Assembly: GCA_028826165.1 (NCBI GenBank)
Contig: JAPDFW010000081.1
Location: 514,501 to 578,500, forward strand
DNA: 64,000 bases
Reading direction: 5' to 3'
Source of the DNA: Anaeramoeba ignava
Lineage: Eukaryota; Metamonada; Anaeramoebidae
The notes beneath the pieces are model-generated. The model was not told where the DNA came from. It saw nothing but the letters and a program-made list of their open reading frames with translations, and ran no database searches. Positions within the stretch are counted from its first letter, which is position 1. Each line of letters opens with the position of its first letter. Of this stretch, positions 44,888 to 57,558 are shown piece by piece. A program made the translations under genes and the position numbers.

Positions 44888-45686
44888 TGAAATTTATTTA
44901 CAAACAACTTAAAATTCAAATTCAAAATCAAAATCAAATCAAATTCAAAATCAAAATATAAATGAAAATCAAAATATAAATCAAAATATAAATCAAAATC
45001 AAAATCAAAATCAAAATATAAATATAAATCAAAATCAAAATCAAAATATAAATCAAAATATAAATTAAAATTAAAATCAAAATATAAATCAAAATATAAA
45101 TTCAAAATATAAATCAAAATCAAAATCAAAATCAAAATCAAAATCAAAATATAAATCAAAATATAAATCAAAATCAAATTATAAATCAAAATCAAATTAT
45201 AAATCAAAATCAAAATATAAATCAAAATCAAAATATAAATCAAAATCAAAATCAAAATATAAATCAAAATATAAATCAAAATATAAATCAAAATATAAAT
45301 CAAAATATAAATCAAAATATAAATCAAAATATAAATCAAAATATAAATCAAAATCAAAATCAAAATATAAATCAAAATCAAAATATAAATCAAAATCAAA
45401 ATATAAATCAAAATCAAAATCAAAATCAAAATCAAAATATTCAAAATCAAAATATAAATCAAAATCAAAATATAAATCAAAATCAAAATCAAAATCAAAT
45501 TCAAAATAAAATTCAAATCCAAAATTGAAATTGAAAATTTATTAAATTAAAAATAAACTTCAAATGAAAATTCAATTGAAATCTCATTTCAAAAAATTTC
45601 CTCAATAAAGAAAAAGTAATTTTGATTTTCAATTCCATTTTCAATTAAAAAAAAAACACTTTCTTTTTTCTTTCTTTCTTTTTGTT
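44888..45686. repeat. AAATATAAATC / AAAATC repeat between convergent genes
   Basis: About 620 bp (44915-45540) of mixed AAAATC hexamers and AAAATATAAATC dodecamers, then about 145 bp of ordinary AT-rich spacer up to the G-alpha stop. The long antisense frame through the repeat (ILILIYIL) is an artefact. Confidence 0.8.
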
Positions 45687-47886
45687 TTAAACTAATTTGA
45701 TATCTTTTACTAAATTTCTCATAATTGTATCAGAAACTGATTTAAAAACTCGATCAATATTTTGAGTATCAACAGCACAAGTTTTAAAAACATATAATTT
45801 TCTAGTTTGATTTCCAATCAATCCACTTATATATTCAAATTTTCCTTTAATAAATCTATAAGCATCTTGATAATTTTTTGCTCTTCCTTTTGATTTAAAT
45901 TTCCAAAAAAAATATTATTTTCATTTAAAATTTCTTTCATTTATTTATTCCATTTTTATTTTGATTTTACCATTATATTCAGGAAAACAAGTTTCTAAAC
46001 CAACTTCTTTAATTCTTTTTTTAAATAAATCTTTTTTATTTAAAAATAAAATCATTGAAGTATCTGCAAACCAAGGACTGTGACAAATTTCTCGAAATAA
46101 ACTTAAAGCTTCCTTTTTTGTTTTAAATCAATATTCAAATCAATTTAATTTAATTTAATTCAATAACCAATATTTATTTCAATATTCAATTCAATATTAA
46201 ATATTCAATTCAATATTAAATATTCAATATTCAATATTCAATATTAAATTCAATATTTAATATTTAATATTCAATATTTAATATTTAATTCAATATTTAA
46301 TAATCAATATTTAATATTCAATATTTAATATTTAATTCAATATTTAATAATCAATATTTAATATTCAATTTAATATTCAATTCAATATTTAATATTTAAT
46401 TTAATTCAATTTAATATTCAATTAATATTCAATTCAATATTCAATATTCAATTCAATATTCAATATTTACATGCATTCTATTCACAGATTCATCTTCTCT
46501 TAATTTTTGATCATATCCAATTAAAGAAGCACAAAAAATTACTGAAGTTGAATTACAAAAATAATGAATCCTTTGTTTGTTTTTTAAAAAAAACATTTTT
46601 AATAACAAAAGAGGAATTTTGTAATTTTGTAATTTTGTTGTTTTTTGATTTTTAAAATACCATTTTCTTCTTGCAGTTCTTTGTCCTCCAACATCAACCA
46701 TTATAAAAGATAAATTATTAATTTTAAACCTTGATTCTACAATTTGATCTGTTCTAATTCTACAATGAAGAACATCTTGTTCTGTTGGAATATAATCTTC
46801 TTTTCCAATTCTTTCAATATTTTCAAAAAAACTATTCAATCCAAATCAAATCAATATTCAATATTCAATATTCAATATTCAATTCAATATTCAATATTCA
46901 ATTCAATATCTAATTTAATATTCAATTCAATATTCAATTCAATATTCAATATTTAATTCAATTTAATATTTAATTTAATATTTAATTTAATTCAATATTC
47001 AATTCAATATTCATTTAATTCAATATTTAATATTCAATTCAATTCAATTTAATATTTAATTCAATATTCAATATTCAATATTTAATATTCAATATTTAAT
47101 ATTTAATATTTAATATTTAATATTTAATATTTAATTCAATATTTATTTCAATTCAATATTCAATTCAAAATTTAATTCAATATTTAATTCAATATTCTAA
47201 TTCAATATTTAATTCAATAATTTTGAAATTATGTTTAATGTACTAAATTGTAGAATCATTAAATTGAAAATTTTTATCTTTATTTTCATAAGTTTTTTTA
47301 ATTCCTTGATCTTCCCATAAAGTTTGAATCCAATTAACAAATTGATAATTCATTTCAAAATTATTTGAATTAATTTCAAGGAATTTTAAAGCAATTTCCT
47401 TAAAAAAAATAAGAAAAATAAAAAGAAATGTTTGATAATTTTGCAAGAAATAAGTAAATTAAATTAAATATTTTTTTTATACTTGATTTTCAATTGGAAT
47501 TCCTAATTTTTCAGCTTCATTTATTAAAGCTTTCATTTGAGAAATACAATTCTCATAAATATAAGGTTTATAAAAAACTGATTCTTCTTTTCCAAATTTC
47601 CCATTTTGCAAAATTTTCATTTGTTTAAATAAAGTACTTTTTCCTGATTCTCCAGCTCCTTTTTAAATATAAAATTTAAATATAAAATTTAATTATAAAA
47701 TTTAATTATAAAATTTAATTATAAAATTTAATTATAAAATTTAATTCATTTTTTTTTACCAAGAAGAAGGATTCTTATTTCATTTTGTAGAAATATTTTA
47801 TCCTGCTTTAAAAGAGAATCAATTCTTTTATTTCTTTTTTGCATTTCTTTCTCTTCTTCTGTTAAATCTGAATTACAATTTCCCAT
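45687..47886 (-). CDS. Heterotrimeric G-protein alpha subunit
   Basis: Seven exons join in phase to 356 residues: 47886-47760, 47658-47483, 47398-47244, 46831-46661, 46570-46471, 46112-45971, 45886-45687. MGNCNS offers Gly2 for myristoylation and Cys4 for palmitoylation. GTP-binding elements are GAGESGKST (P-loop, codon split by intron 1), [12 protein letters not shown] (switch II, split by a 90-nt intron), FLNKKDLF and TCAVDT (guanine recognition). The helical domain sits between. Switch I reads [11 protein letters not shown]: the arginine finger and Mg-binding Thr are kept, but the usual Thr-Gly pair is Asp-Gln. The tail KDIKLV has no Cys at position -4, so it would not be a pertussis-toxin site. 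It couples membrane receptors to effectors. Three 78-bp repeats lie just upstream of the start codon. Confidence 0.96.
46113..46470. repeat. G-alpha intron 5: AATATTCAATTC-type repeats
   Basis: Irregular arrays of AATATTCAATTC and AATATTTAAT units, GT-AG on the minus strand. Confidence 0.8.
46832..47243. repeat. G-alpha intron 3: AATATTCAATTC-type repeats
   Basis: Same family of units as intron 5 of this gene (46113-46470). It is the only clear case here of two introns of one gene sharing a composite repeat. Confidence 0.8.
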
Positions 47887-47933
47887 TTTTAAAAAACAAT
47901 TAAAAAAAAATTAAAAAAAAAATGAAAATTCAA

Positions 47934-48170
47934 TTTTCGAATCTTTAATTATTTTTGTTTAAATTAAAAATTAAAATTGGAATTGGTTTTAAATTTGATT
48001 TTGAAATTAAATTTTTGAATCTTTAATTATTTTTGTTTAAATTAAAAATTAAAATTGGAATTGGTTTTAAATTTGATTTTAAAATTCAATTTTCGAATCT
48101 TTAATTATTTTTGTTTAAATTTAAAATTAAAATTGGAATTGGTTTTGAATTGATTTTAAAATTGGAATTG
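47934..48170. repeat. Three tandem 78-bp repeats upstream of G-alpha
   Basis: Units begin TTTTCGAATC or TTTTTGAATC at 47934, 48012 and 48090, each containing ATTTTTGTTTAAAT and AATTGGAATTGGTTTT. They occupy the 303-bp spacer 47887-48189, starting 48 bp before the G-alpha ATG. They may act as promoter elements. Confidence 0.75.
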
Positions 48171-48189
48171 ATTTTAAAAAATAAAGCAA

Positions 48190-51100
48190 TCACTCTTTTT
48201 CTTTTTTAGTTTTTTTTCTTGTTTTTTTAGAGGTGGATTTTGATATTGATTTTGATATTGATTTGGATTTTGATATTGATTTGGATTTTGATATTGATTT
48301 GGATTTTGATATTGATTTGGATTTTGATATTGATTTGGATTTGGATTTGAATTTAAAGTTGGATTTGTTGGCTTCTTTTTTTTTCTTCTTCTTCTCCTTT
48401 GTTGAGTTTGATTTGTTTTTCTTGGATTTGGGTTGTTTGAATTTTGATTTAATGATGAATTTGGATTAAATAAATTATTTAATCCTGTATCATTTGAAAA
48501 TGATCCTCTTCTTTGCCTTCTTGGATTTGGTTTTGTTTTTGGCTTTTTTTTTAGAACTGATTTTTTTTTTAGAACAGGTTTTGTTTGAATTGAATTATTT
48601 GGATTATATTGATTTGTAATTTTGTTTGAATTTTGATTTAATGATGAATTAGGATTAAATAAATTATTTAATCCTGTATCATTTGAGAATGATCCTCTTC
48701 TTTGATTTGTTTGATTTGATTTTTGTTTTTGGTTTTTTTTTTCGAACTGATTTTTTTAGAACTGATTTTGTTTGAATTGAATTATTTGGATTATATTGAT
48801 TTGTAATTTTGTTTGAATTTCGATTTAAAATGGAATTTTCATTAAATAAATTATTTAATCCTGTATCATTTGAAAATGATCCTTTTCTTTGATTTGTTTG
48901 ATTTGATTTTGGATTTGGTTTTTTTTTTCGAACTGATTTTTTTAGAACTGATTTTTTTTTTAGAACAGGTTTTGTTTGAATTGAATTATTTGGATTATAT
49001 TGATTTGTAATTTTGTTTGAATTTTGATTTAATGATGAATTTGGATTAAATAAATTATTTAATCCTGTATCATTTGAGAATGATCCTCTTCTTTGATTTG
49101 TTTGATTTGTTTTTGTTTTTGGTTTTTTTTTTCGAACTGATTTTTTTAGAACTGATTTTGTTTGAATTGAATTATTTGGATTATATTGATTTGTAATTTT
49201 GTTTGAATTTCGATTTAAAATGGAATTTTCATTAAATAAATTATTTAATCCTGTATCATTTGAAAATGATCCTCTTCTTTGATTTGTTTGATTTGTTTTT
49301 GTTTTTGATTTTTTTTTTGGTTTTTTTTTTGGTTTTTTTTTTGGAATTGGTTTTGTTTGAATTGAATTATTTGGATTATATTGATTTGTAATTTTGTTTG
49401 AATTTCGATTTAAAATGGAATTTTCATTAAATAAATTATTTAATCCTGTATCATTTGAAAATGAATCACTTCTTTTTTTTGCTTTTTGCCTTTCTGCTCT
49501 ATCTAATAAATGATTTAATCGAATATCATTTGAAAATGAATCACCTCTTTTTCTTGGTTTTTGTTTTTGTTTTTCTTCTATATTTAATAAATAATCCAAA
49601 TCAATATCATTTAAAAAAGAATTATTTTCTTCTTTTGGTCTTTCTTTTTCTTCTATATTTAATAAGTAATTTAATCCAATATCATTTGGAAATGAATTAT
49701 TTTTTTCTTTTTCTTTTTCTTTTGTATTAAATAAATTATTTAATCCTGTATCATTTGAAAATGATCCTCTTCTTTTTTTTTCTTTTTTTTCTTTTTTTTC
49801 TTTTGTATTTAATGAATTATTCAAATCAATAGTATTTGAGAATGATCCTCTTCTTTTTTGAATTTTTTGATTTGGATTTACCATATCCAATTTTCCTAAA
49901 GCATCCATTTCTTCTTTTGATACTTTATAATTTAAATATTTTATAATTTAAATATTTTTATAATTTAAATATTTTTATAATCTAAATATTTTTATAATTT
50001 AAATACTTTTATAATTTAAATATTTTTATAATCCAAATACTTTTATAATTTAAATATTTTTATAATTTAAATACTTGATAATTTAAATATTTTTATAATC
50101 TAAATATTTTTATAATTTAAATATCTTTATAATTTAAATATTTTTATAATTTAAATATTTTATAAATTAAATATTTTTATAATTTAAATATTTTTATAAA
50201 TTAAATATTTTTATAAATTAAATATTTTTATAATCTAAATATTTTTATAATTTAAATATTTTTATAATTTAAATATTTCTATAATTTAAATATTTTATAA
50301 TCTAAATAATTTATAATTTAAATATTTTTATAATTTAAATATTTTTATAATTTAAATATTTTATAATTTAAATATTTTTATAATTTAAATATTTTATAAT
50401 CTAAATATTTTTATAATTTTAAATATTTTTTATAATTTAAATATTTTTATAATTTAAATACTTTTATAATTTAAATATTTCTATAATTTAAATATTTTTA
50501 TAATTTAAATATTTTTATAATTTAAATATTTTTATAATTTAAATATTTTTATAATTTAAATATTTTTATAATTTAAATATTTTTATAATTTAAATATTTT
50601 TATAATTTAAATATTTTTATAATTTAAATATTTTTATAATTTAAATATTTTTATAATTCAAATATTTTTATAATTTAAATAATTTATAATCTAAATATTT
50701 TTATAATCCAAATATTTTTATAATTTAAATATTTTTATAATTTAAATATTTTTATAATCTAAAATATTTTTATAATTTAAATATTTTTATAATTTAAATA
50801 TTTTTATAATTTAAATATTTTTATAATTTAAATATTTTTATAATTTAAATATTTTTATAATCTAAATATTTTTATAATTTAAATATTTTATAATTTAAAT
50901 ATTTTTATAATTTAAATATTTTATAATTTAAATATTTTTATAATTTAAATATTTTATAATTTAAATATTTTTATAATTTAAATATTTTTATAATTTAAAT
51001 ATTTTTATAATTTAAATATTTTTATAATTTAAATATTTTTATAATCCAAATATTTTTATAATCTAAATAATTTATAATCTAAATATTTTTATAATCCAAA

Positions 51101-51845
51101 TATTTTTATAATTTAAATAATTTTATAATCCAAATATTTTTATAATTTAAATAATTTATAATCTAAATATTTTTATAATTTAAATATTTTTATAATTTAA
51201 ATATTTTTATAATCTAAATAATTTATAATCTAAATATTTTTATAATTTAAATATTTTTATAATTTAAATATTTTATAATTTAAATAATTTTATAATTTAA
51301 ATATTTTTATAATTTAAATATTTTTATAATTTAAATATTTTATAATTTAAATATTTTATAATTTAAATATTTTATAATCTAAATAATTTATAATTTAAAT
51401 ATTTTTATAATCCAAATACTTTTTATAATCTAAATATTTCTATAATCCAAATATTTTTATAATTTAAATATTTTTATAATTTAAATATTTCTATAATCCA
51501 AATATTTTTATAATTTAAATAATTTATAATCCAAATATTTTTATAATTTACAATTTATCGAATTGTTATCAGTAATGTTTAAATTGGTTTGTGTTAAAGA
51601 GTTTCCTATAATTTCATTATTATAATTTTGAGATTCTGAATTTAAATATAATGGTAGATTTTCTCCAAAAATTTGCATGTAAATTGTTTTTAACATTTCT
51701 TCAAATTGAAAAATTGAATCAAAAATTTTGTTTATTTGTTGATTTTGAATTGATTGATCAATTTCAATAAGAATTCCAAGAAATTTTTCTTTTTCTTCAA
51801 AAGGAATTAAATCTTAAAAAATTAAAAAATTAAATGTTTTGTTTT

Positions 51846-51876
<31 letters not shown>

Positions 51877-51976
51877 AAATACTAAATAATTCTAAATCTT
51901 CTTGGATTTGTTTTTTGAGATTTTCTTGTGAAATTTGATTAATTTTGTTTTTAACTTGTTGATAATAAAAATCCAT
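48190..51976 (-). CDS. Repeat protein with RRGSFSNDTGLNNLF phospho-motif units (unknown function)
   Basis: Three exons: 51976-51883, 51812-51552, 49922-48190. Exons 1-2 give an acidic helical N-terminus (QVKNKINQISQENLKKQIQE, EKEKFLGILIEIDQSIQN). Exon 3 encodes about eleven units built around RRGSFSNDTGLNNLF, spaced by NSNKITNQYNPNNSIQTK and Lys/Arg-rich linkers (VLKKSVRKKKPK). The C-terminal tail is [12 protein letters not shown]-like. RRGSFS fits the consensus of basic-directed kinases such as PKA and can create 14-3-3 sites once phosphorylated (inference). A one-base insertion near 48719 changes frame; the repeat continues past it in the other frame to a stop at 48190-48192. I do not recognise the family. 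The start at 51976 was chosen because the upstream in-frame stretch is low-complexity T-rich sequence. Confidence 0.65.
49923..51551. repeat. Intron of the repeat-protein gene: 17-nt satellite
   Basis: About 1.6 kb of AAATATTTTTATAATTT units, the longest satellite intron in the window. Splicing (T|TA) joins INNNSI-type sequence to LSKEEMDALGKL in frame. Confidence 0.85.
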
Positions 51977-52207
51977 AAATAAAAAAATAAAAAAATGAAA
52001 AATAAAATGAAATGAAAAAAAAATAAAATGAACTTTTGGTTTTTTTTTAAAAGAAAAAAGAAGGGAAAAAAAGAAGAAAGAAAAAATATTCAAGTCCAAA
52101 TGAATGAATCAATGAATTAAAAAAAAAAAAATCAAGTATTGAAAGGAGATCTTGAATAAAAAGTATAAATGGTTTTTTTTTTTAAAAAAAAATGATAAAA
52201 GAATGAA
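51977..52207. other. Spacer between repeat-protein and multi-PH genes
   Basis: 231 bp of A-rich and T-rich blocks. It holds the promoter of the repeat-protein gene and the 3' end of the next gene. No other feature is seen. Confidence 0.5.
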
Positions 52208-55200
52208 TTAATTATCCAAATTAGTTAAAGATTCAAATTCATGATATTTTTTAAAGAATTTAGATGATTCAATTTGACTATCAAATTTAATAGCAGGATG
52301 AAAATCTTCAGTAACTTCCAATTTTGCCCAAATTGGATTTCTTGATGATTTCAAAAGCTTGCAATTTTTATAAGGAGCTTTATATGTTTTTGAAGATGAA
52401 ATAATTGTGATTCCTTGAGTTGATAAAGTGATTTCACCAGCTCCTCTTTTTTGAGCACTTTCATTGATCTGAACATGAAAGGTGAATTCTTGTTGAGTTG
52501 TTTCGTGGTCACTTTCTTGTTTTTTGGGTTTATCATCACTTGATTTTGTTGATGAAAATGAATCAGTATCACTTGATGTATCCGAATCTTCACTTTTGAT
52601 AATATTATCTATTTTTTTTGGATCATCTATGCTCTTTTTATCTGAATCTTTCAAATCTTTCTTTTCACTTGAATCTTTCTTTTCTTTTGAATCTTTCTTT
52701 TCACTTGAATCTTTCTTTTCACTTGAATCTTTCTTTTCACTTAAATCTTTCTTTTCACTTGAATCTTTCTTTTCACTTGAATCTAAATTTTCAATTTTAT
52801 CAACTGTTTCCTTTAAATCGATTGATTCAATTTGTTTGGGTTTTTCTTTATCTGAATCGAGATCTGAAATTTCAATTTCATCTCCTGAAACTTTGAGTTC
52901 ATTATCTTCTCTTTTTTTGATTTTCAAGGACATTTGACTAAAACGAACAGCAAATTGAACACGATCTTCAAAATCATTAAAGCAAAATTCATAAGAGACA
53001 TCAAGAATAATTTTGCATTTTAAATGGTTATCATTATCGAATTTAATTTTAGAATCTGAATCAATATAATGAATGTGATCACCTTGTTCCTTCTCAAGCT
53101 TGATAATGAAACTTTCTTCTGATAAAATAATAAATGCTTCTTCTTTTCTCTTTTTGTTGTTAACTATTGTTACGTTATAACTGCTTGGAATATTCATATC
53201 AACTTCAATTTCTTTAACTGATGCTTTCTTTTCTGTTAGTAATTCTGCAAATTTATTGCTTGAATATTTTGTATAGAAGTAGAGTTTGAGTTCTTCATTA
53301 AGATAAGTTATTCTTCTCATTCGAGGATTTTTATTGTGAGTAAAAGACTAAAATTATTTTTCAAATTTTAATTTTAATAATTTCATTTAAATAATTTTAT
53401 TTTCAAATTTTAATTTTAATTTTAAATTTCATTTAAATAAATTTATTTTCAAATTTTAATTTTAATTTTAATAATTTCATGTAAATAAATTTATTTTCAA
53501 ATTTTAATTTTAATTTTAATAATTTCATTTAAATAAGTTTATTTTCAAATTTTAATTTTAATTTTAATAATTTCATTTAAATAAATTTATTTTCAAATTT
53601 TAATTTTAATTTTAATAATTTCATTTAAATAAATTTATTTTCAAATTTTAATCTTAATTTTAATTTCATTTTCAAATTTTAATTTTAATTTTAATAATTT
53701 CATTTAAATAAATTTATTTTCAAATTTTAATTTTAATTTTAATAATTTCATTTAAATAAATTTATTTTCAAATTTTAATTTTAATTTTAATTTTAATAAT
53801 TTCATGTAAATAAATTTATTTTCAAATTTTAATTTTAATTTTAATAATTTCATTTAAATAAGTTTATTTTCAAATTTTAATTTTAATTTTAATTTTAATA
53901 ATTTCATTTTCAAATAATTTTTATTTTAAATTTCATGTAAATCAAATTTTCAAATTTTAATTTTTAATAATTTACTTTCAATCCCTTTCTTAATTCAAAA
54001 ATCTTAATAAAAGTTGGAAATAAGAAAGAAAATGTGTTTGGAGTAATTATTGCTGTTCCTCCATATTCTTTTCCATTATGAATAGCTTGGCATGCAAAAT
54101 ATCGATATCTGTGTGTTTCTGGAAGTGGATTTTTTTGGATTTGTAAGAAAATATCCGCAAATTTGCGCATTTTTTGTGGTTTTGGAAATCTGATTAAATA
54201 AATTTTTTCATTTGAGAAAAGAACACGAAGTACTGTAGCAGTTCTTTTAGTTGATGAAATCTAGAAATGATTTTTTTTTTAAAAAAGCATTTTTTGGAAA
54301 TTTCATGTAAATATAAATTTTTTTTTGTTTAATAATTTTAAAGAAGAAAAAAAATTACATTGCTTTTTGAATCTATAATATGAATAGTAGATCTAACATT
54401 CTCTTGAAAAATAGAAACAGCAAATTTGGAGAAAACAATAACAGCAGGTTTAAAAACAGGATTCAAATCTTCAAAAATTTCAATTTCAAAGATAGCATTA
54501 GTATTAATTTTCAAGGATTTATCATAAAAAAGGATAGGACTTTCAGGAAGTTCTTCAAGAATATCATTGACCATTTCCTGTCGAATTTCAAGAGGCAATC
54601 GATCTTGTTCCAAATCAATTTCATCTTCTTTTTCTAATTCTTGTGCTTGTTCTTGTGCTAGTTCTTGTGCTTGAACTGTTGGTTGCCTTATAATTAATGA
54701 AGGATCTTTAGGCAAATTAGATGTTGATTCTTGAATTTGTAAATTAGATGTTTGTGCCGTTAAGTTTAATGTTGAAGAATAAATTGTTTCTTGTCTTGGT
54801 TGTTGGAAAAATTTCACCATGTTGAATTTGTATTTCTCATTAGTATTAACAGAGACATCATTTTTGGGTTGAAATGCTGTGTTTTGAATATATGGTTGAT
54901 AGTCAAATATGATTGAATCAACACTCATTAATGATGTTGTTTTTGAAACTATTTCTTGGAAAAATCGAATCATCCGAAATAGAAAGAATCTTAATTTTGT
55001 ACTTCCGCAATCAAGATAGATTTTTTTGTTGTTGAGAAATTCAAGAATCAATAAACTGTTATTTGAAACTAGTAAAGAAATCTATTTTAATTTTAATTTT
55101 AAATTTCAAAATGAATTTTAATTTTAATATCAAATTTCAAAATGAATTTTAATTTTAATATCAAATTTCAAAATGAATTTTAAATTTAATTTTAATATCA

Positions 55201-57317
55201 AAATGAGTTTTAAATTTAATTTTAATATCAAAATGAATTTTAATTTGAATATCAAAATGAATTTTAATTTTTAATTTTAATTTTAATTTTAATTTTAATT
55301 TTAATTTTAATTTTAATTTTAATTTTAATTTTTAATTTTAATTTTTAATTTTAATTTTAATTTTAATATCAAAATGAATTTTAATTTTAATTTTAATTTT
55401 AATTTTAATTTTTAATTTTAATTTTAATTTTAATTTTAATTTTAATTTTAATTTTAATTTTAATTTTAATTTTAATTTTAATTTTAATTTTAATTTTAAT
55501 TTTAATATCAAAATGAATTTTAATTTTAATTTACATTAACAATCGCATCCCATTCAACAACTAATGGTTCAACATTCTCAATTGAAAGAATAAAATAATT
55601 TCTTTCCAACTTAAAATTTGTATCCAATTTTTGACCATCAAAAGTTTGAGTTTGAAGATGAAAATTAACAAAACCTTGAAAGTAACTTCTTAATAATAAA
55701 GCATTCATTTCATCAAAATCTAAATAAATTAAATTAAATAAATTAAATTAAATTAAATTAAATTAAATTAAATTAAATTAAAATAAATTAAATTAAAATA
55801 AATTAAATTAAATAAATTAAATTAAATTAAATTAAATTAAATTAAATTAAATAAATTAAATTAAATTAAATTAAATTAAATTAAATTAAATTAAATTAAA
55901 TTAAATTAAATTAAATTAAATTAAATTAAATTAAATTAAATTAAATTAAATTAAATTAAATTAAATTAAAATAAATTAAATTAAATTAAATTAAAATAAA
56001 TAAATTAAATTATTAAATTAAATTAAATTAAATTAAATTAAATTAAATTAAATTAAATTAAATTAAATAAATTAAATTATTAAATAAATTAAATTAAATT
56101 AAATTAAATTAAATAAAATAAAATTAAAAATAAATAAAATTAAATTAAATTAAATTAAATTAAATTAAAATAAAATTAAAATAAATTAAATTAAATTAAA
56201 TTAAATTAAATTAAATTAAATTAAATTAAATTAAATTAAATTAAATTAAATAAAATAAATTAAATTAAATTAAATTAAATTAAATAAAATTAAATTAAAT
56301 AAATTAAATTAAATAAAATAAATTAATTAAATTAAATTAAATTAAATTAAATTAAATAAAATTAAATTAAATTAAATTAAATAAATTAAATAAAATTAAA
56401 TTAAATTAAATTAAATAAATTAAATAAAATTAAATTAAAATAAAATAAATAAAATTAAATTAAAATAAATTAAATTAATTAAATTAAATATACCATTTAA
56501 AATGTTCCCAAAAATATAAAATGTATTATCAATAATTTTTGTTAAATTTTGATAATTTTTCATCATCAAAAAAGTTTTGAATATTATTAACCGTTGATTC
56601 TCATCTGCTGCAAGAAATAAGAAGGATTCTGTATCAGAAACATCAAGTCTGAAAAGGTTTTGATTTTCTTGTGATAACATTAACTTTAAAATTATTATAA
56701 TTAACGAATCAAAAAAAGAAAAAAAGAAAAAAAGAAAAAAAGTTAAAATTTTTGTTTTCAATTTTTGTTTTTAATTTTGATAGTTTTCAATTATTAATAT
56801 TTGATAAAAAGTTTTTGATTCATCTGTTTTAAAGTTGTTTTTTAAGGTTTGAATTGATTAATTACATTTATATTTTGGAAATGATAAAGAGGTGATTTTC
56901 TCAAATCTTCTGATTGAATATATAAAATAATTCCTAAACTATTCATTTCAATTTTAACAGGAATACTACGATTTTGAAAGGCAACCTAAAAGATTATAAT
57001 CATTAACAAAATAAAAAAATAATTTAATAAAGAAAAATTTTAAATTGAGAAAATTAAATGAGATTTTTAATTCAAAAAAAAAAAGAAAAAAAATTTTTTT
57101 GCTTTTTTGTTTTTTTTTTGTTTTTTTTTTGTTTTTTTTTTCCGTATTTAATTTTTACTTTAAATTGAACAAACCCATTAACAAAATTATTAATAACAAT
57201 TTCATTAATTGCTTCTTTTGTTGGATATTTTTTATTCAATTGTAACGATTTTAATTTTTTTTGTTCAAATTCATCTTTTTTATTATAAAAATTTGTTTGA
57301 TAAGGTTTTGTTGTCAT
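52208..57317 (-). CDS. Seven-exon protein with several PH-like segments and a KKDSSE repeat
   Basis: Exons 57317-57159, 56985-56866, 56683-56494, 55719-55535, 55081-54359, 54260-53976 and 53347-52208 join in phase to 933 residues without a frame break. Several stretches look like pleckstrin-homology or GRAM folds: beta-strands followed by a C-terminal amphipathic helix (LFRLDVSDTESFLFLAADEN..., LILEFLNNKKIYLDCGSTKL with FFLFRMIRFFQEI, FSNEKIYLIRFPKPQKMRKF with ADIFLQIQKN, and FDSQIESSKFFKKYHEF at the end). An acidic/Lys linker near 52650-52790 has seven or so copies of SEKKDS. This suggests a multi-PH membrane or scaffold protein, but no family name can be given. Four introns are satellite-filled. 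The 5' end is divergent from the GATase1-like gene, 241 bp away. Confidence 0.7.
53348..53975. repeat. Intron 6: about 47-nt satellite
   Basis: Copies of a 47-48 nt unit containing TTTCATTTAAATAAATTTAT and repeated AATTTT; the copy ending TAATAATTTCATGTAAATAA shows point variants. Confidence 0.8.
55082..55534. repeat. Intron 4: (AATTTT)n with ATATCAAAATGAATTTT
   Basis: A hexamer array with an interspersed 17-nt block, GT-AG on the minus strand, phase 0. Confidence 0.8.
55720..56493. repeat. Intron 3: (AAATT)n pentamer satellite
   Basis: About 740 bp of nearly pure (TTAAA)n; the ends GTATATTT and TTATTTAG join in phase 1. Confidence 0.85.
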
Positions 57318-57558
57318 TTTTTTGTTTCTTAAAATTTAAATTTAAAAAAAAAATAAAAGAGAATAATAAAAGAGAATAATAGAAGAAGAATAAAAAAAAA
57401 AGGAAAAAATGAAATTAAATTTTTTTTTTAATTAAAATTTTTTTTTTGTTTTTTTTTTAATATTTTTTATTATATATAGATTTTAATATGATAAATTTAA
57501 TTTTTCCTTTTTTATTTTTATTTTTTTATTTTTTCATTTTTTTGTTCTAATTTTAATA
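57318..57558. promoter_or_regulatory. Divergent promoter spacer
   Basis: 241 bp between the multi-PH gene and the GATase1-like gene, with T-runs, A-runs and a TATATATAGA stretch near 57470. The latter is the only TATA-like string noticed at a start region. Confidence 0.35.

Noticed and set aside
44884-45522. 212-residue antisense frame (ILILIYIL)
   Set aside because: Translation of an AAAATC/AAATATAAATC repeat with no conserved domain; intergenic.
46571-46660. In-frame 30-residue insertion in G-alpha between KW and IHY
   Set aside because: It has GT-AG ends, and removing it restores the exact switch II to beta4 sequence of the family; it is a 90-nt intron without stops.
48233-48469. Plus-strand frame (DFDIDLDFDID)
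   Set aside because: Reverse complement of the SKSISKS-coding tail of the minus-strand repeat protein.
52524-52937. Plus-strand frame opposite the SEKKDS repeat
   Set aside because: Antisense shadow of a real exon whose phase is confirmed by six neighbouring splice joins.
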